Translations under genes and position numbers: made by a program
Part shown: positions 33,458-34,738 of the stretch, in pieces
How positions within the stretch are numbered: position 1 is the first letter of the stretch
Layout of the letters: each line of letters opens with the position of its first letter
Notes under the pieces: model-generated
Told to the model about the DNA's origin: nothing
Seen by the model: the letters and a program-made list of their open reading frames with translations, nothing else
The model's database searches: none
Source: Phallusia fumigata
Lineage: Eukaryota > Chordata > Ascidiacea > Phlebobranchia > Ascidiidae
Reading direction: 5' to 3'
Length of the DNA stretch: 34,738 nucleotides
NCBI GenBank assembly: GCA_008931825.1
Contig: QXVZ01033150.1
Coordinates: forward strand, 1-34,738

Positions 33458-34709
33458 ATATTTACGATTTGCTGATTTCAGATTCTTGTTTGCTACGTCA
33501 TTGATCAACCGTTCTAGGAATTCGAACGTCTGGCGTCTGATTGGCCGCCGCTCTCGAATGTTTATGGTTATGCAAACGATATTAGGCCAATATGCTGGAT
33601 GGAAAATACCCAAACCAAAATGCGCTTTGAATACAAATTGATTCAAGGCATGTTTTCTTTGTAACGGGACAAATATGTACGCAGCCATGGAAATGCAAAA
33701 TGGGAATTTGCAAAATGCTTATGAAGGTTGCAATTTACAATACCGCAGTTTTGGCGGAGTTCAGAAATGATGTCAAGTGTTGGTGCAATAACAACGATTT
33801 TGCAATTAGCGTTTTATGATGCTATTGCGTAATTGGGCAATTTTGCTTTAATGATCTTATTGACATCAAATGGTGTTCGCAGTGCTCTAATTTGTCTGTG
33901 GTGTTATTTTGTAAGCGTTTCAAATTCGGCTATTGGGTTTTTGCAACAAACAAATGAATTTTTCGCTCTTAATTACCATTGCAATGCAGCAAATAGTTAC
34001 ATCTTATTGCCTGTTGGTTAATTTGTGATTCGTAGTTTTTTGATGGCCACTAATTAGCTTTACGCGGGTTTGTAATTCCGCTGNATATTTACGATTTGCT
34101 GATTTCAGATTCTTGTTTGCTACGTCATTGATCAACCGTTCTAGGAATTCGAACGTCTGGCGTCTGATTGGCCGCCGCTCTCGAATGTTTATGGTTATGC
34201 AAACGGTATTAGGCCAATATGCTGGATGGAAAATACCCAAACCAAGTGCGATTTGAATACAAATTGATTCAAGGCATGTTTTCTTTGTAACGGGACAAAT
34301 ATGTACGCAGCCATGGAAATGCAAAATGGGAATTTGCAAAATGCTTATGAAGGTTGCAATTTACAATACCGCAGTTTTGGCGGAGTTCAGAAATGATGTC
34401 AAGTGTTGGTGCAATAACAACGATTTTGCAATTAGCGTTTTATGATGCTATTGCGTAATTGGGCAATTTTGCTTTAATGATCTTATTGACATCAAATGGT
34501 GTTCGCAGTGCTCTAATTTGTCTGTGGTGTTATTTTGTAAGCGTTTCAAATTCGGCTATTGGGTTTTTGCAACAAACAAATGAATTTTTCGCTCTTAATT
34601 ACCATTGCAATGCAGCAAATAGTTACATCTTATTGCCTGTTGGTTAATTTGTGATTCGTAGTTTTTTGATGGCCACTAATTAGCTTTACGCGGGTTTGTA
34701 ATTCCGCTG
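33458..34709. repeat. ~625-bp near-identical tandem duplication around the N at 34084
   Basis: 33458-34083 and 34085-34709 match except for a few changes (gcaaacgatatt versus gcaaacggtatt; ccaaaatgcgcttt versus ccaagtgcgattt). One N separates them. An unmerged overlap or allelic copy is likely, since the same pattern occurs at other Ns in the window. Confidence 0.85.
33530..33674 (+). promoter_or_regulatory. Promoter-like segment ahead of a 31-codon frame (also in the duplicate copy)
   Basis: Contains an inverted CCAAT box in a GC-richer patch (ctgattggccgccgc at about 33536), octamer-like tatgcaaac and aggccaat, then ATG at 33675 opening MYAAMEMQNGNLQNAYEGCN.. to TGA at 33770. It could be the start of a gene lying beyond the right edge or chance. 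The copy is at 34156-34406. Confidence 0.3.
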
Positions 34710-34738
34710 CGCTCGTCATGTTGTGTTCACAGCAAATG

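Larger units (their letters stand above)
24804..34738. other. Gene-poor, repeat-rich right part of the window
   Basis: No open frame here resembles a family with confidence. Recognisable items are listed separately: SINE-like copies, hAT-like ends, a long-armed inverted-repeat element, short tandem repeats and a terminal 625-bp duplication. The remaining AT-rich sequence shows nothing I can name. Confidence 0.55.

Noticed and set aside
34004-34339. 111-codon minus-strand frame crossing the N at 34084
   Set aside because: It is created by the join between two copies of the same sequence, and its parts repeat 33404-33688.

Overview
The window looks like low-GC, intron-rich animal DNA from a compact invertebrate-chordate genome. 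I infer an ascidian, possibly Ciona-like, from chordate-type proteins, short introns, very close gene spacing and two same-strand genes that could form a trans-spliced operon. The species is not proven by the sequence. Four protein-coding genes can be supported, all in the left 25 kb. Exon boundaries were placed by hand from GT/AG sites, reading phase and remembered family sequence.

Layout: (1) 1-3350, + strand: the RING2/catalytic part and early Ariadne domain of an ARIH2/TRIAD1-type RBR ubiquitin ligase, entering from the left edge. Its last exons were not found. (2) 9396-15083, - strand: a nearly complete DENND6 gene (Rab14-type guanine nucleotide exchange factor) in nine recognisable coding exons. 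Its last ~70 residues were not found. These two genes converge on 3351-9395, which is full of repeats and holds two single-N sequence joins. (3) 15833-16753, + strand: THUMPD1, an intronless coding region divergent from DENND6. (4) 16949-24803, + strand: an executioner-type caspase starting only 195 bp after the THUMPD1 stop. It has five constitutive coding exons and then two tandem, phase-compatible versions of the last exon (22779-22996 and 24604-24803). Both encode the same strongly conserved C-terminal core but differ in the active-site loop L4 and in the tail. This is the most interesting signal in the window.

The right 10 kb (24804-34738) holds no gene I can recognise. It contains tRNA-derived SINE-like copies, hAT-like transposon ends, a long-armed inverted-repeat element (32054-32504), short tandem repeats and a ~625 bp tandem duplication around a single N. 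Six single N bases occur in the window (7477, 9096, 11833, 14919, 21576, 34084). Most sit between two copies of the same sequence, which looks like unmerged contig overlaps or alleles rather than biology. One of them duplicates 113 bp inside DENND6 coding exon 1 without breaking the frame.
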